This document shows, one piece after another, positions 12,116 to 21,987 of a stretch of 64,000 bases of DNA; the stretch's first letter is position 1; each line of letters starts with the position of its first letter. The position numbers and the translations under genes were made by a program. The notes below the pieces were generated by a model, which had not been told where the DNA came from, made no database searches, and saw nothing but the letters and a program-made list of their open reading frames with translations. Origin of the DNA: Pohlia nutans (lineage: Eukaryota > Streptophyta > Bryopsida > Bryales > Mniaceae); the NCBI GenBank assembly GCA_022496805.1, contig CM040090.1, positions 17,230,001-17,294,000 of the forward strand, read 5' to 3'.

Positions 12116-12296
12116 ACACTAATCTACCGGTACCTATGTAGTGTAGTATAATTGAAGGGGTTGAAAGCCCCCCAAGAAATGCGAACGCCTTGTCTTTGGC
12201 AAAGGAGGTTATGTCTCCCTCAAAGACGGTCAAACTTCTGTAACTCCTGTTCACTAACCCGAGGCTTATCCTTGATCTTAAGCTTAGAGCATGGCC

Positions 12297-12598
12297 ACCC
12301 ATGGCCTCAGAGGGTCTCTGACCTCAAGAAGTGGATGAAAAGTTTCAAGGGGCCTTTCAAAATGCTTCTTGACTCTAGATTCTAGCGTGTTAGAAATTGG
12401 GCCTTGAAATCACTATTGAGTTGACTATTCGATGATTATTCCTCTCATTCTACTTGTGATTGGTCCATTGACTATTTGATGCGCACTTTTGATACGTGAA
12501 GGGCGTGCAAGGGTGGGGGAGTGTGAGTGCAAGGGCCCTTCACATGTAGATGAATAATTTGAGAGGGTTAGTCCTAGCGTGCATGGGTGGGAATGCTC
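12297..12598. mobile_element. Harbinger/Tourist-like MITE (302 bp)
   Basis: The element is flanked by TTA at 12294-12296 and TTA at 12599-12601. Left end gagcatggccacccatg and right end catgggtgggaatgctc are imperfect inverted repeats. A 3-bp TTA/TAA duplication with GAGCAT termini is typical of plant PIF/Harbinger MITEs. There is no coding capacity. Confidence 0.65.
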
Positions 12599-12843
12599 TT
12601 AGCTTTCAACCAAGCACCGAACAATGTCTGACCTCGTGACGGAAACCTCGAAGTAGAAATGTTTGCTGACAAGACTCAAAGGTATCTGGAAGGCTCGCTT
12701 CTCCAGGTAATCTACTCAATGTATACTTCTGATGTGGAATTTCCTATTGCTGCTCCAACCTCGTAACTACCCCCTGGAAATAAATGTTTAAGGTTTGGGA
12801 GGCTCTCCCTTCGTGGAATGACTTGAAGCATTGTAGCTTCGTA

Positions 12844-12899
12844 TAGGCTCACAGAGAATTCCCTATGAGATTTTCTCACAGGGAATTCCCTGTGAGCCT
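12844..12899. repeat. Near-perfect 56-bp palindrome
   Basis: The arms aggctcacagagaattccct and its reverse complement (agggaattccctgtgagcct) surround a short AT-rich centre. Each arm also contains the self-palindromic gggaattccc-like core. It can form a stable hairpin. Function is unknown. Confidence 0.7.
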
Positions 12900-12933
12900 A
12901 CACAAAATTTCCAGGGGGCTAGTTACGCCGGGT

Positions 12934-13043
12934 GAGGCCCCCATCGTTGGGACTCCCGGCCAGCTCGTGCCCCTCCCTCGTCGGGCTCCCGCCCTCCTCG
13001 GGTCGGGTCCCTCACAGGCCGGGAGTCCCTCCGATGGGGGCCT
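12934..13043. repeat. GC-rich inverted repeat, possible small MITE
   Basis: The left arm gaggcccccatcgttggga and its near reverse complement at 13018-13043 enclose about 55 bp of GC-rich sequence. The string TTACG occurs outside both arms, so a short target duplication is possible but unproven. It lies about 250 bp upstream of the membrane-protein gene. Confidence 0.5.
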
Positions 13044-13295
13044 CCCCCTTTACGTAATCCGCGGTTTGAAAGGATTACGAGGTTTATTTTTGATCCTGTC
13101 TGCTTCATTTAACACGATCAAAAGCTACCGACAAAGTTTGACTTTCCTCCATCACTCTCTCTTATGTACTGTACTCCTGCTGAGGTCCTTCCATCATTTC
13201 TGATCGCATTGTCATTGCTCTTGAAACTTCTCTCTTCTCGACACCCTCGCTCCTCGACCACGCTGGGAGAAGCTGCAATCGTCTCAGAAGCGACC

Positions 13296-14236
13296 ATGTT
13301 GCAACCTTCCTGCCATTTACACCTGCCCTTCCTCCTTCTTCTCCTCTCCCTGCCTCCTTCCCTCGCTGCGGGGGGGCCGCCGCATCCAATGTTGACACCG
13401 TTGGTTTCTGGCTCGGATTCACTCTCCTCGTCGTTGTTTCCTGCCTCGAGGCCGCCATGTCCATCATCTGGACCCGCATCCGCGTAACGTCCGACGGCAT
13501 CCACGACCCCAAATACTCCTGTCGCGTCTGCGGTCGCGAAGTAATACTTACTACCATCGACCCCGAATTGGAACGCAAGATCGCCGAAGAAGGCCTAGCC
13601 GGCGGCTGCGCGGGCTGTTTCAAGGGCGAAACCATGGTCGCGCATGGCAAGGCCGAGACGACCCTTGACATGTATGTCAGTGTAATGATGGTACCCACAT
13701 TGATGATCAGGAGGTTCAACCCCTCGATAAGCCTCGTGGCTCCGGCGGGGCTAGTGGACAGCGTGCGCGTGTTCTTCAAGCCGGGCAGTTCCACCGTCCG
13801 TCGGCTGCTGGAACACGGGGTGGACGTGATCATCGGGTTGACGGACGTATCGCTCGGTGTCGCAGGTCTCGCTTTGAACCCCCGATCACCGGAGGCGCTC
13901 TACACTGCGCTGAAGGACCCGAAAGCGCCGCTGACCTTTGAGAACTACTCGACGCTGTTCCTGCTGTACTGGCTGCTCGGCGCGGTGCTGCTCATCTGCA
14001 TGATTCCAATGCGCTCGAAGCGGAGAAGCGTGCAGATTTTTGGCTGGCCGGGCGTCATCGCATACGCTGTTGCGAGCTCGGCGAGCCTCGTGCTGTTCGC
14101 GTTGGGGTGCTGGAAGATCGACGTGGCGAGGAAGGCGCACGAGGACTGGACGCCCATGCTCAGTTACTGGATGGGGGCGCCACCGCGACAAGCCTCCCCT
14201 GTTGCGGGGTGGAGGTTTTGCACACGTTCGGTTTAG
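13296..14236 (+). CDS. Unrecognised multi-pass membrane protein, one apparent frameshift
   Basis: An ATG at 13296 starts a clean signal-peptide-like leader (MLQPSCHLHL, then FLLLLLSLPPSLAAGG). At seven G (13370-13376) the frame must gain one base to enter the long downstream frame, which reads VDTVGFWLGFTLLVVVSCLE (a membrane segment) and then the open frame from 13457 to 14236. That frame has a CRVCG and GCAGC cysteine pair, a central soluble region (about residues 30-150 after 13457), and two further hydrophobic segments (LFLLYWLLGAVLLICMIP and VIAYAVASSASLVLFALGCW). No intron is needed. The codons are GC-rich compared with the surroundings, as in other genes here. I do not recognise the family. 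The frameshift in a homopolymer may be an assembly error rather than a mutation. A MITE sits 41 bp after the stop, in the likely 3' UTR. Confidence 0.6.
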
Positions 14237-14277
14237 TCGGCCTGGTGTTTATGCTGAAGCATACTTTTTAGTCATAA

Positions 14278-15023
14278 GAGCATCCGCACCGTTTCTCCAG
14301 ATTATAGACTCGCTACAGGTGTTTTAACGAGCTCTGGAGTAAGGATCAGACTTGCCAAAATATTCGTGCCTCACGGATCTGTCTAAATCCCCCCATCGAG
14401 CGTGGCTCAGAGGCCAGGTTCGGTGGGGGGTGGCGGGGGTGGGGTAAAACCTGCCCCCTATTTTGAAGTTGAATGGGGCCTTACTTGACCTCATCGGGGG
14501 CTTCCAAGAGTAAAATGGGGCCGCAGGCCCCAAATTTAGCAAAAAAAAAACCAAAAAAAGTCCCCAAGGGGCCAAAACGGGGAGGGCCAGAAAAATGAAC
14601 CCCACTGAGCCTGGCATCCGAGCCACGCTCGATGGGGAGAAATAAAGAGACCCGTGCTTCACCTTGGCTCACGAAACCCGAGTACAGACACGGATCGTGG
14701 GCCGGTTTTCAGGGCCTGGTATCGCGGGATCTGACCGGTTTAGACTGCCACGCAGGTTGAGGTGGGCGGAGGAGGGGAGGCGAATCTAAAAAACAGAATC
14801 CACACCCGAAACCCCGAATAGAGCAAGATCGATGTCTGATTTTTCCGTGTTTTGGGCGCGCGCAAGAAACACAGAGACTCTGCAAAATGACGAGTCTGCG
14901 AGAAAATTTAATGAGGCCGCGAGCAGATTTGGCCTTGCGCGAGCACCGGTGAGGGAGGAGTTGAAGCCCGCGCCCGCAATACCCTGTTGCGGTCGGGTAT
15001 AGCGAGCCCCGGTGCGGATGCTC
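14278..15023. mobile_element. Harbinger-like non-autonomous element (746 bp)
   Basis: Flanked by TAA at 14275-14277 and TAA at 15024-15026. Its ends are gagcatccgcacc and ggtgcggatgctc, perfect 13-bp inverted repeats. The interior is GC-rich and has no transposase. A second internal inverted pair (atcgagcgtggctc and gagccacgctcgat, at about 14395 and 14621) makes the inside foldable. A TAA/TTA duplication and GAGCAT termini indicate PIF/Harbinger. Confidence 0.8.
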
Positions 15024-15026
15024 TAA

Positions 15027-15461
15027 CGTTGGCTAGCTTCTAGGATTCGATCGAGGACTTGTACTGTATAATTATTTATTACACATAGCGGTGTTCAAGG
15101 GGATTAGTTCATAAAATTCGTTAAGTCTTGTAGATTTTCACAATAAATACATTTCTCCCTTTCATGCTATGGTATCGCCGGCTTTCAACCGTGGTGCCAT
15201 GGCCCCGCCTCGGATCGCAGGCCACGCATATATGCAAGAATGGCGAAGCTGGGACTCCTTCGGGTGGAAGCCCTCCAGCCCTTCCCAGACCTCGCCCTCG
15301 GGGACACCGTAGCCGGGACCAATTGCGGCTGTCCGACAGTTTGTCGATGGCAAGTACGTTGCGATAGTCAGTTACGGTATGGCGAGTGCTGATAGTGGCA
15401 AAATGCTAACAGACAAGTCAATATACACACGATGTGCACATGTATATACTTTTCCTTAACC
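15027..15461. other. Unassigned sequence between MITE and minus-strand gene
   Basis: I recognise no gene. A GC-richer patch at 15164-15370 has only short overlapping frames. The last bases, ttaaccctaaacgtccc (15456-15472), resemble a terminus of the TTAA-flanked elements. Confidence 0.35.
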
Positions 15462-18245
15462 CTAAACGTCCCAGCATCCAGAAAGTGGATCATGAATGGA
15501 TTCAAAGCCTTGTAACTTTCTCACACAATTTTGGATGACTTTTGTCCACGTCACCTTTGCAAGCCTATTAAATTCTCTACTAATTAAAGTGAATCTCTTG
15601 TGATTAGGAGATGTTGATAATATTGGAGAGGCCTTCAAATGCAAGTATGCCAAATTTGTTGGGTAGATTTCATCCCTGCAATGGTCCTCTCATGTACACC
15701 TCATGTACATTTGAGTCATGCTAATATCTACTTTTCAGGTCTGCAGCTACGTATTGGTCAAAGGATCGGTACGTTTTGGGGATCTTCAGGGAATCTAATA
15801 GACTTGTCACTTAGATCCCTCGGCATCCACATCAAGAGGTGTCTTTACTTGCCGACCTAGAGCCACGAGAAGTGCCCTATTTTAAATTTTTCCATGGACT
15901 TGCAGATGGTTGTCTATCTGAATACACCAAATGCAAGTTTTGGTGTGAAAAAATGGAGCTTGGAATACTGCCATTGTAATGGAATTTGCTGATATGATTA
16001 AAACTACAGATACTATCAAAGATTTCAAACGATACAATACAAAATTCACAATTGTGACTTGTTACAGATGTGAACTCGCGGATGTCGGTTATACATGTAC
16101 GTGCTTTGTCGAACAGGAGATTTGCGGTTTCTGAGCTGAAATCTAGTAATTCTTCCAACATGACTTCATGTCGATCACTTGTGTCCATTTCTTGTTTTCC
16201 ACGCGAACCCACTGGGTACCTGCTGTCCTGCTCACCCGACGTCACTCAAGCCGTACGTGCCGTGTGAAGGTACAAACTTCAAAGCTCCCGCCGATCACGT
16301 CGTCTTCCTCTTGCCCAGAAATTTCTCAAATATATGGTAACGGATCGGAGACTGAGGGTCATCAAAGTCTTTACCACCTCCAAATTAGGGCCGCTTCACA
16401 CTACCGTCCAAGTCGAGAGGCCGTGGGATTGAGAGTCCAAACTTTGTTGAGAGTCCAAAGAAATTTATTGAAAATAGGAATTAAAATATAGTTTTCATTT
16501 TTTATGAAAAGAAATCGACAGCCTCTCGACCATAGTTTGGGTCTTGCAAAATGTAGGACCCAAACTTCCTCTCGAGAGGTCGTCCCTTTGGTCAAAAAGT
16601 GTTGCCATGTAAGCATTTTGGAGGGTCCACGGCCTTTGAACTTTGGCCTCTAGTGTGAAGGGTCGAGAGGCCGAACCTATGGTTTCTTGGAATTTGATTG
16701 GTGGAAATCGACGGACTCTCGACCTTTGGCCATAGTGTGAAGTGGCCCTTAGGGTCGCTTTACACTATGGACCAAGAGCCATGACCATGGAATTCTAAAA
16801 TCTGTGATTGGCCCAAAAAGAGCTCTTGGTCCCATTTGGCTTTACACTACCTTGAAAAAAGGAGAATGACCACTAACTTTGAGGTCTCCAAAAACTACTA
16901 AAATCTACCATTTGGATAATGTGCCATGGTCCAACGGGTTTTCCGTTGAGTCGAGGCAAAATGCTCGACTCAACGGAAATCAAGGGAGCCGTAAGGCTGA
17001 AAATCAGCCATTGGCCGAAATTATTTTTTTTAATATTTTTTTTCCCGATTTTTTTGACGTTAGTGTAGATCGTTGGGATAGAAAATTTAAAAAATCAACC
17101 CAAAGTTGTCCCGGTCCAAATCCACTTTACACTACAAGAGTGACCAAGCCACTCAAAAATCCATTTTTGATTTTTCATGATCACGGCTCTTGGCCAAGAG
17201 CCATGACCATGAAAATGATTTAATTTTCTTGGTCATGGCTCTTGGTCCATAGTGTAAAGCGACCCTTACATTTGACTTCCAATGTCTTGACAGTTGACAC
17301 GGACATTGAGCTTTTTCGTATTACTAAAAAAAAGTACCTTTCAATGGCGGTCGGATTGTAATAAAGATCGATTCAATAGGGAAATCCAAAATACAAAACT
17401 TCGAACACAAAGCACTCACAACGAATTTTGCATTGTGATTGTGGCACCTACCTGTTCCCGGACGCGACCATTTCGTTTTTTTGTGCGCACTCGAATCCTG
17501 CCTCGTTGTAGATTCAAAACTTTTGTTTCCGAGCTGGCAACTGAACTTGAGGCTCTACATATATCACTGCTGTCTATAGATACTCAATGCTTGCTACCAC
17601 CCTTGTTTCATGCAGATCCGCGTGCACTAGCTACATGATTACTGTCGAAACTTGCTCTGCTCCCCTTCAACATACACTGATAAGAACTCTATCAAAACGA
17701 AAGATACCAAAAAAAAAAAACACCTCCATCTCAAAGGCTGTAGAGATACGAGTACTACCATGTGAGCGTAGAGCGCTTAGAAAGTTGGTGAGTGCAGGTA
17801 GTGTGTGGTATCGAAGGACACTCACCTACAAAAGTACAAAACAAATCATGAGACTACTGCTAAGAAACAACGAAAATCTGCACGGATATTATGCCTCAAA
17901 GACCATCACATTCAGAAGTGTTTACTAGTGAAATGATTTGGCAAGCCTTACAGAGCCAATAAGAACGGCCAACTTCTCCGTCTTCTTATTGTTGACGGAC
18001 GCTGCAGGTCGCCAAGACAAGCAGTTGATTAGTCGCAGATAAACAAAACCAGCAAAACAGTACTCGATGCATATTTTCACTGCAGAATTCTGGGGCTTAC
18101 CTTGTCCCGACTGCAGGACGCTTGCAAGAAGGCTCTTCAAATCTGTTATATCATGACAGATCGAACATTGAGCAGCTGAATCTGATCGCTCAGAGCTCTC
18201 TTCAACTACAGACTTTGTTCCATCCGAGAGGATTTGTATAGCAAT
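15462..18245 (-). CDS. Unrecognised spliced gene (partial exon model)
   Basis: Four minus-strand exons, 18245-18101, 18001-17952, 17825-17759 and 17540-17452, each have AG acceptors and GT donors and join in phase (lengths 145, 50, 67, 89). The product includes IAIQILSDGTKSVVEE, a CSICHD motif, NNKKTEKLAVLIGS, VSVLRYHTLPALTNFL and a basic RIRVRTKKRNGRVRE stretch. Further likely exons on the same strand are about 16245-16076 (EVMLEELLDFSSETANLLF) and the last, 15675-15462 (DEIYPTNLAYLHLK to SGCWDV and a stop). Upstream exons near 18690-18870 are probable but I could not join them. I do not recognise the family. A frame within 16250-16390 contains a stop (RKTT then TGA), so part of the gene may be decayed or the intron boundaries differ. 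Two MITEs lie between the exon groups. Confidence 0.42.
16388..16748. mobile_element. MITE A, TTA-flanked (361 bp)
   Basis: Flanked by TTA at 16385-16387 and 16749-16751. Termini gggccgcttcacacta and tagtgtgaagtggccc are inverted repeats. It holds repeated gtcgagaggccg motifs near both ends. It is related to MITE B next to it and lies between exons of the minus-strand gene. PIF/Harbinger type by its 3-bp duplication. Confidence 0.78.
16752..17265. mobile_element. MITE B, TTA-flanked (514 bp)
   Basis: Flanked by TTA at 16749-16751 (shared with MITE A) and 17266-17268. Long inverted termini start gggtcgctttacactatgg and run about 38 bp (through gaccaagagccatgacca). Inside is a perfect 16-bp palindrome pair, tttccgttgagtcgag and its complement, near 16938-16977. 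It has no coding capacity. The termini match MITE A in the first 16 bp except for C/T changes. Confidence 0.82.
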
Positions 18246-18848
18246 CTACGACCTGAAACCTTTCCAACCAAGGAGCATATCAAGAGGACGCCATAAGCAA
18301 TGGGTATCGGGAACCTCACCTCGGCAAATGTACCCGCTGGCTACATTCTACACGAGATAATACACGGGAGGTTCCCGATTTAACATCCTAGCCCTATTAA
18401 AAAATAAACAGGACAGAGCAATACATGGTGGAAATAAATTATACACGCATCTCAAGCAAGAACAGGATTGAGATCAACTGGACTGGCTGCCAAATCTTAA
18501 ACATTGACTACATTTCACCAGCAGGCGATTGCTCAAAACCCTAGCTTGGTCAGAGTCGATATTAGAATACTCCTGAATTCCACGTTACAAGTAAGATCGT
18601 ACGTGGAGCGGATTTACAATTGGGAGAATTGAGACTAATCAGCCAAGTAGCAGTAAAGGGTACTTACTATTTGGACCGAACAATCGAGACATTTTGCAGG
18701 CTCGCATTCTCCTCAATGGACCGTTCACGGAGTCTCGAGCTTTAAATACGGACATCATCGTGCTTGAAAAAGAAAACGGAAAAGCACGCAATTTAGGCAG
18801 GAATGCAAAGAAGCTTACCGGAAAAGCTTGAAAGAACGCAGCTACACT

Positions 18849-19066
18849 AAATAGGTAGATAATTAGTGTTAGATAATTATAAGATTTGAAAATATTAATA
18901 ATTATAGATTTTTACTCTCGACCAAAAAAAATACCAAAAACATTGATTTCAATACTATTGAAAGATTGCCATCTTGACCAATATAGAGGGTAAAAAATTT
19001 GGTCAACAGTAAAAACTTACAACATGTTTATGTAAATTAGTGTATCTAACACTAATCTACCTATTT
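18849..19066. mobile_element. MITE with AAATAGGTAGAT termini (218 bp)
   Basis: The left end aaataggtagataattagtg and right end cactaatctacctattt are inverted repeats. The flanks gctacact and gctgtact are an imperfect 8-bp match, possibly an old duplication. A truncated relative lies at 12053-12115. On the minus strand the flanking sequence looks like exon 1 of the unrecognised gene ending at a donor (18818), so the MITE may split that exon. Confidence 0.6.
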
Positions 19067-20840
19067 GCTGTACTCTCGCTCGCCACCACTCCAGCAGCCT
19101 AAATATCTGTTTAGAATGAATGAAGATACACTCCGAGAGCGAATTAGGGCTCGTGCCGACAACAAGAATCGATCGAGCAACGACGAAGAGTAGCGGATCA
19201 GAACCGCAGCAAGCACTTCAGTTCGGCTTGCCGCCCCGACCGAAGCTCTTGTTCACTTTTCTTTCAAAGGTGAACCTGTCTACGTTCTATTTTTGTGCAT
19301 CCCTAGGGTAGAAACACCTATAGTAGGTGGCTCAAAACCCACAACACCACAAACCACTCACTACCTTAGACCTATCCAAGCAGGAGGTACATTATAGCTT
19401 CCAACTTTGAATTTCAATGTAATCATGATGTACATTCTAGGTTGAGTGATTTTGGGTACACCTATGGGTTCCCCTTCCAAAATTCATAACTAATCCAAAA
19501 TTAATGATTCCAATTGGACCAATCTCCAACATACTTTGCACATCTTCCAAAATTGATCCCCTTGGCAACTCCCCAATGAGATTAGAGTTAACCGAAAAGT
19601 CTGCTCAAAGACGAAAGTTTTAGCAAACTCCTCTTGAACTCATATTGAAATATAAATAGACCGAAAACCAATTCATGATGAGTTGGGAGACAATCTAAAG
19701 CAAGCCGCTATCATTATTCTCCACACCCCGCAATGACTTCCACTCCTCCTACCAAAGCTCCAAGCCCATGGCCCACAAGGGGGCAAGTTATGACACGACA
19801 CTATTCAACCCAAGAATAGCTCAAAAGAGAGGTTAGAAGGAGGGCAAAAAGAAAGGTTAGATGGGATTCTTTTCGGTTAACTCTAATGTCATAGATAAAC
19901 AAGTCTTCTTTCTAATGCAATTGGAATTGTTTTCATGTGATCAAAACTCCACTTAGGGGAAATTTTCAAAATGAAACACCTCAATGGTGAAATCAGCTTC
20001 AACACTTCAAGTAAGCTTGCCAATAAATTTAAGCCAATGAGATTCATTGAGCACCCAAAGGAACTTTTGTCTAACTCACATGAATTGCATGCCATCAACG
20101 AGCCCATCAAAGCAAGGTTATTCGGATTTTCAGGGCCTAAAATTTCAAAATCTCAATTTTATTGCTATAATCTTGACATTTGTATGGTTAAATGTTTTGA
20201 AGATCAGAAAATGTTTTATAAAGCCTAAGAGTACAAGATCTTGCGATTGGAATGTGAAAAAAGTTCTAAGAAATTTTCAAAAATCATCAACAAAAACAAC
20301 CAAAATGAGGCAATTTTGGGACCCCCTTGGTCTTTTAGAGGTTAATCCAACCATATGGATGTCATAGAAAAGTCGTCATCTACAACTTTCGTGCATATGC
20401 CAACATCAAAGAATGAATTTAATGCGAATTTTATAGCTCAGAATTTTGAATCTTTTTTTTCTATAGAAATCGAAGCTTACAAGGAATGAAAGGGCCTAAT
20501 AAATTCAATTTCATTCTTCTCCAAATCTAATTTCACTCATGTGAAAGTAATGGAGTTATTCTAAAAATCAAGTAGTGTTTGAGTGAGATACCATGTGTTT
20601 TGATTTAATGTACTCTTATTTGTTCATTATAAATAGTTATGAAGTTTGAAAGAACTTGGTGGTCCCTCACTATTAGGTGTGTAAGAGCTTGGTGGTTTTC
20701 AAACTCATAGTAAACAAGTTTAGCTATCATTTTTTACGGTTAAACTAGTTGTGCATAAGCTTGAAGACCACCATAACATTCAGTAGCCTTCAAAGAGACT
20801 GCCTTTTAAGTTTCATCCACCTTTATATACAGAGTGACCA
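19067..20840. other. Intergenic region, no gene supported
   Basis: A short GC-richer frame on the plus strand (19120-19311, 63 codons) has no recognisable motif and could be 5' sequence of the minus-strand gene region. The remainder, to 20840, is AT-rich with only short frames and I see no gene. Confidence 0.35.
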
Positions 20841-21325
20841 GTGATTTCTAATTGAAAGAACTATTGAATCAAATAAACAATGACGAAACACTATTGAGTG
20901 CTCGGGGGGTTCACTGGCGAAAATTTTAGAAACAACGTGCGATAAAAAATAGGGTCCAATATATTCATTGTAGATAAATTTTGTAAAAAATGTACATGTA
21001 AAATAGGGGATTTAAAAAAAGTGAAACATGTTTACATGTAAAATACCATCACATATAATATTCTCAGGATTTTTACATGTAAAATACCATCACCTAATAA
21101 TATTTTTTGCTAAATTTTTTTGCTAAAATAACCCCCCAAATAAATAGGTCATTATCGCACGTGTATACAAAATATACAAGGGAGTGACCCCCCTGAGATT
21201 GAGTGAGAATCAATCAAATAAAGAATGAAAAAATATTGTTGAATTGTGCTTTCAATGATGAAACACTATTGAGTTGAGAATCAATCAAATAAACAATGAA
21301 AAAACATTGTTGAATTGTGCTTTTG
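20841..21325. repeat. Local tandem duplication around a MITE
   Basis: A unit of about 75 bp containing gaatcaatcaaataaacaat and attgttgaattgtgctt occurs twice after the MITE (21205-21325). A partial earlier copy (gaatcaaataaacaatga) lies before it (20870). The MITE at 20901 is inserted in one of these units. Confidence 0.65.
20901..21197. mobile_element. MITE with 8-bp duplication (297 bp)
   Basis: Flanked by a perfect 8-bp duplication attgagtg (20893-20900 and 21198-21205). Termini ctcggggggttcact and agtgacccccctgag are inverted, and the similarity continues to acgtgcgata about 40 bp inside. An 8-bp duplication suggests hAT or a similar superfamily, although the CTC(A/G)GGGG terminus is not the usual hAT end. 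It belongs to a group with the copies at 28308, 51756 and probably 6114. Confidence 0.85.
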
Positions 21326-21390
21326 ATTATTGTGCACCATGGTTGCTTGCTCTTGCTTAATGCCACGTGCTCCCATTAGCTACTAATAGG

Positions 21391-21449
21391 ATGTGGAATA
21401 TCCCACATCATTTCGTTGGAAGGATGAAATGATGTGGGATATTCCACAT
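21391..21449. repeat. Perfect 24-bp inverted repeat
   Basis: The arm atgtggaatatcccacatca plus tttc (21391-21414) is exactly inverted at 21426-21449 with an 11-bp spacer. It lies just before the LINE and forms a strong hairpin. Confidence 0.85.
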
Positions 21450-21987
21450 CATTCCATGCAAGGGAGGGCAACAGGCTCAAAGACTACTGAATGTTATGCC
21501 AAGCTCTTACGCCACAAATGAACAAGTGAGAGATTGTATAGTACAATCATTCACCAAAGATTACATCTTTTCCATCTGCACTACAATGGCTAGAGTTAAA
21601 ACCACAATGAGAAAGGTGAGTCAATCACAAGACTCCCTTCAATCCCTATCTGACAGACTATTGAGGGCTGGCACCTCAGGCACCAAAAAGTAGAAATTGT
21701 CCATCAAGCTCAACAGCCTGGCGCTGCATTCCACACCAACCAGCACTATGGGAGACAAAGACCACCAACACCCAGCCACACGAGCGAGAACTGCAGAAGA
21801 GCAACACACCTTCAGTCTGGACAACCCCACAGCGTCGGCCCGCTCTTGAAGACGCCGCAGACTCCTGCAAGAAGACCAAGACAGCGACGGTTCCCAGGCA
21901 AAGAGGCATTCAATCTCCTCAAGCACGTACAAGACCCCAACGCCGCAGAGCGCAGACCAAGCTCCGACGGCCTCGACGAACGGTCCG

